From Polyangiaceae bacterium (GTDB lineage: Bacteria; Myxococcota_A; Polyangia; Polyangiales; Polyangiaceae): DNA of 64,000 bases. Positions 60,959-64,000 of this stretch are shown here, piece after piece (positions within the stretch are counted from its first letter, which is position 1; every line of letters begins with the position of its first letter). The notes beneath the pieces are model-generated. The model was not told the origin of the DNA and ran no database searches. It saw nothing but the letters and a program-made list of their open reading frames with translations. Both the position numbers and the translations under genes were made by a program. The stretch covers positions 1 to 64,000 of the forward strand of contig JAQSWN010000024.1 of NCBI GenBank assembly GCA_029266615.1. The letters run 5' to 3'.

Positions 60959-61666
60959 GTGACTCGACCCGAGTGGCAGGAGCTGACGGAGCGGTTTGCC
61001 CTCGCGTGCGCGGAGGCGGGGCTGGACCTCTCGACGGCCTTCAACGTCCGCAAGTACAACCTGCAAGCGTTCGGCAACGAGCGTCTCTTCGACTTCGAGC
61101 GCCCGGACGCGCTCGGCATTCTGGTCGGCAACACCCGCCGCCTCTGGCCGGTGTTCAAGCGCGCTTTCGAACGGGACCCGGGGCTGCGGGCGGACGCGAA
61201 CCCGGTGGACCGCTACGTGACGGAGCAGCTCCGAAAGCTCGCCTCGAGCACGCTGGGACGGCCTTTTCAGCTGCTATTTGCGCACGCCACCGCTCCCAAG
61301 CCCTTCCCGTTCCAGCGCTTGGCGGAAGCGGTGGACTTCGCGACCGTGTCCCCCAGCCACCTCGCCGTGCATCCGGAGCACGGTCCGTGGATCGCGCTTC
61401 GCGCAGTCGTGCTCGTCGACGTGGAGGGCCCGCCGCCTTCGCTACAGCAGCTCGTCTCGCCGTGCCGCGGCTGCAGCGCGCCTTGCGTACCGGCCCTGCG
61501 GCGCGCCTTAGAGGTGACGCCGCCTCCGCTTTCGGAGGCGGCGATCGCCGAGCACGCCGCAGATTGGATCGCCATCCGCGACGCGTGCCCGGTCGGGCGT
61601 GCCTCTCGCTATGACGACGAGCAGCTGGCGTACCACTACACGAAGTCGCCGCTGCTCGTCTCTTGA
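60959..61666 (+). CDS. MMACHC (CblC)-like cobalamin-processing protein
   Basis: The 235-residue protein (GTG start) resembles human MMACHC in several ordered blocks: ALGILVGNTRRLWPVFKRAF (51-70), ADANPVDRYVTEQL (78-91), HPEHGPWIALRAVVLVD (138-154), and the end DWIAIRDACPVGRASRYDDEQLAYHYTKSP. MMACHC reductively removes the upper ligand of cobalamins. The C-terminal half has Cys residues (SPCRGCSAPC) absent from MMACHC and similar to iron-sulfur-protein style spacing, so epoxyqueuosine-reductase-like ancestry is an alternative. It converges on metH with one base between the stops, which supports a cobalamin link. Confidence 0.75.
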   Translation: MTRPEWQELTERFALACAEAGLDLSTAFNVRKYNLQAFGNERLFDFERPDALGILVGNTRRLWPVFKRAFERDPGLRADANPVDRYVTEQLRKLASSTLGRPFQLLFAHATAPKPFPFQRLAEAVDFATVSPSHLAVHPEHGPWIALRAVVLVDVEGPPPSLQQLVSPCRGCSAPCVPALRRALEVTPPPLSEAAIAEHAADWIAIRDACPVGRASRYDDEQLAYHYTKSPLLVS

Positions 61667-61667
61667 T

Positions 61668-64000
<2,333 letters not shown>

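Overview
The window is a GC-rich, gene-dense bacterial chromosome segment. Its gene content suggests a myxobacterium (phylum Myxococcota, most likely order Polyangiales). This is inferred from the mix: a secreted DUF1552/DUF1592 pair, a transmembrane Ser/Thr kinase in an operon with Gly/Ser-rich lipoproteins, an alternative Che cluster with a hybrid CheA, betaproteobacterial-style cyanophycin genes and a citramalate route to isoleucine. No rRNA, tRNA, CRISPR array, insertion sequence or prophage was recognised. Both ends cut through genes: a phosphotransferase on the left and metH on the right.

Layout. 1-3.6 kb: accessory enzymes, a TPR/winged-helix regulator with a beta-propeller partner, and a small lipoprotein. 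3.7-16.9 kb: branched-chain amino acid synthesis in two blocks, ilvB-ilvN-leuA-leuC-leuD and cimA-leuB. Each block is preceded by a leader-peptide attenuator, and the two attenuators share a near-identical core. Between the blocks lie an ECF sigma factor, a LacI-family regulator with a candidate operator, and a LEA-type lipoprotein. 16.9-22.9 kb: DUF1552/DUF1592 secreted proteins, a flavin enzyme with halogenase hallmarks, a sulfurtransferase and a DUF2807 protein. 22.9-30.2 kb: a cyanophycin locus, with an ABC exporter fused to a DUF1854 domain divergent from two tandem cyanophycin-synthetase genes that carry complementary defects.

30.4-39 kb: patatin, PP2C phosphatase, TruD and an extensin-like protein, then a leftward operon of a SpoIIE phosphatase with LacI-type sensor, a MutH homologue and a free-methionine-sulfoxide reductase. 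39-47.6 kb: an L,D-transpeptidase, and a five-gene leftward operon built around a Ser/Thr kinase, two lipoproteins, a TPR protein and a CxxCH lipoprotein. 47.6-53.2 kb: NAD synthetase, a membrane protein/hydrolase/GNAT trio, a frameshifted HisRS-like gene and a double-receiver protein. 53.6-60.9 kb: a six-gene Che operon (CheW, CheW-like, MCP, CheA-REC, CheB, CheR-TPR). 61-64 kb: an MMACHC (CblC)-like protein convergent with cobalamin-dependent methionine synthase.

The most notable items are the twin branched-chain attenuators, a family of palindromic intergenic elements (two full and two half copies), the cyanophycin gene pair with reciprocal domain loss, the CblC-like protein beside MetH, and a MutH homologue in an apparent non-gammaproteobacterium. 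All family calls come from reading motifs by eye; no database search was run.
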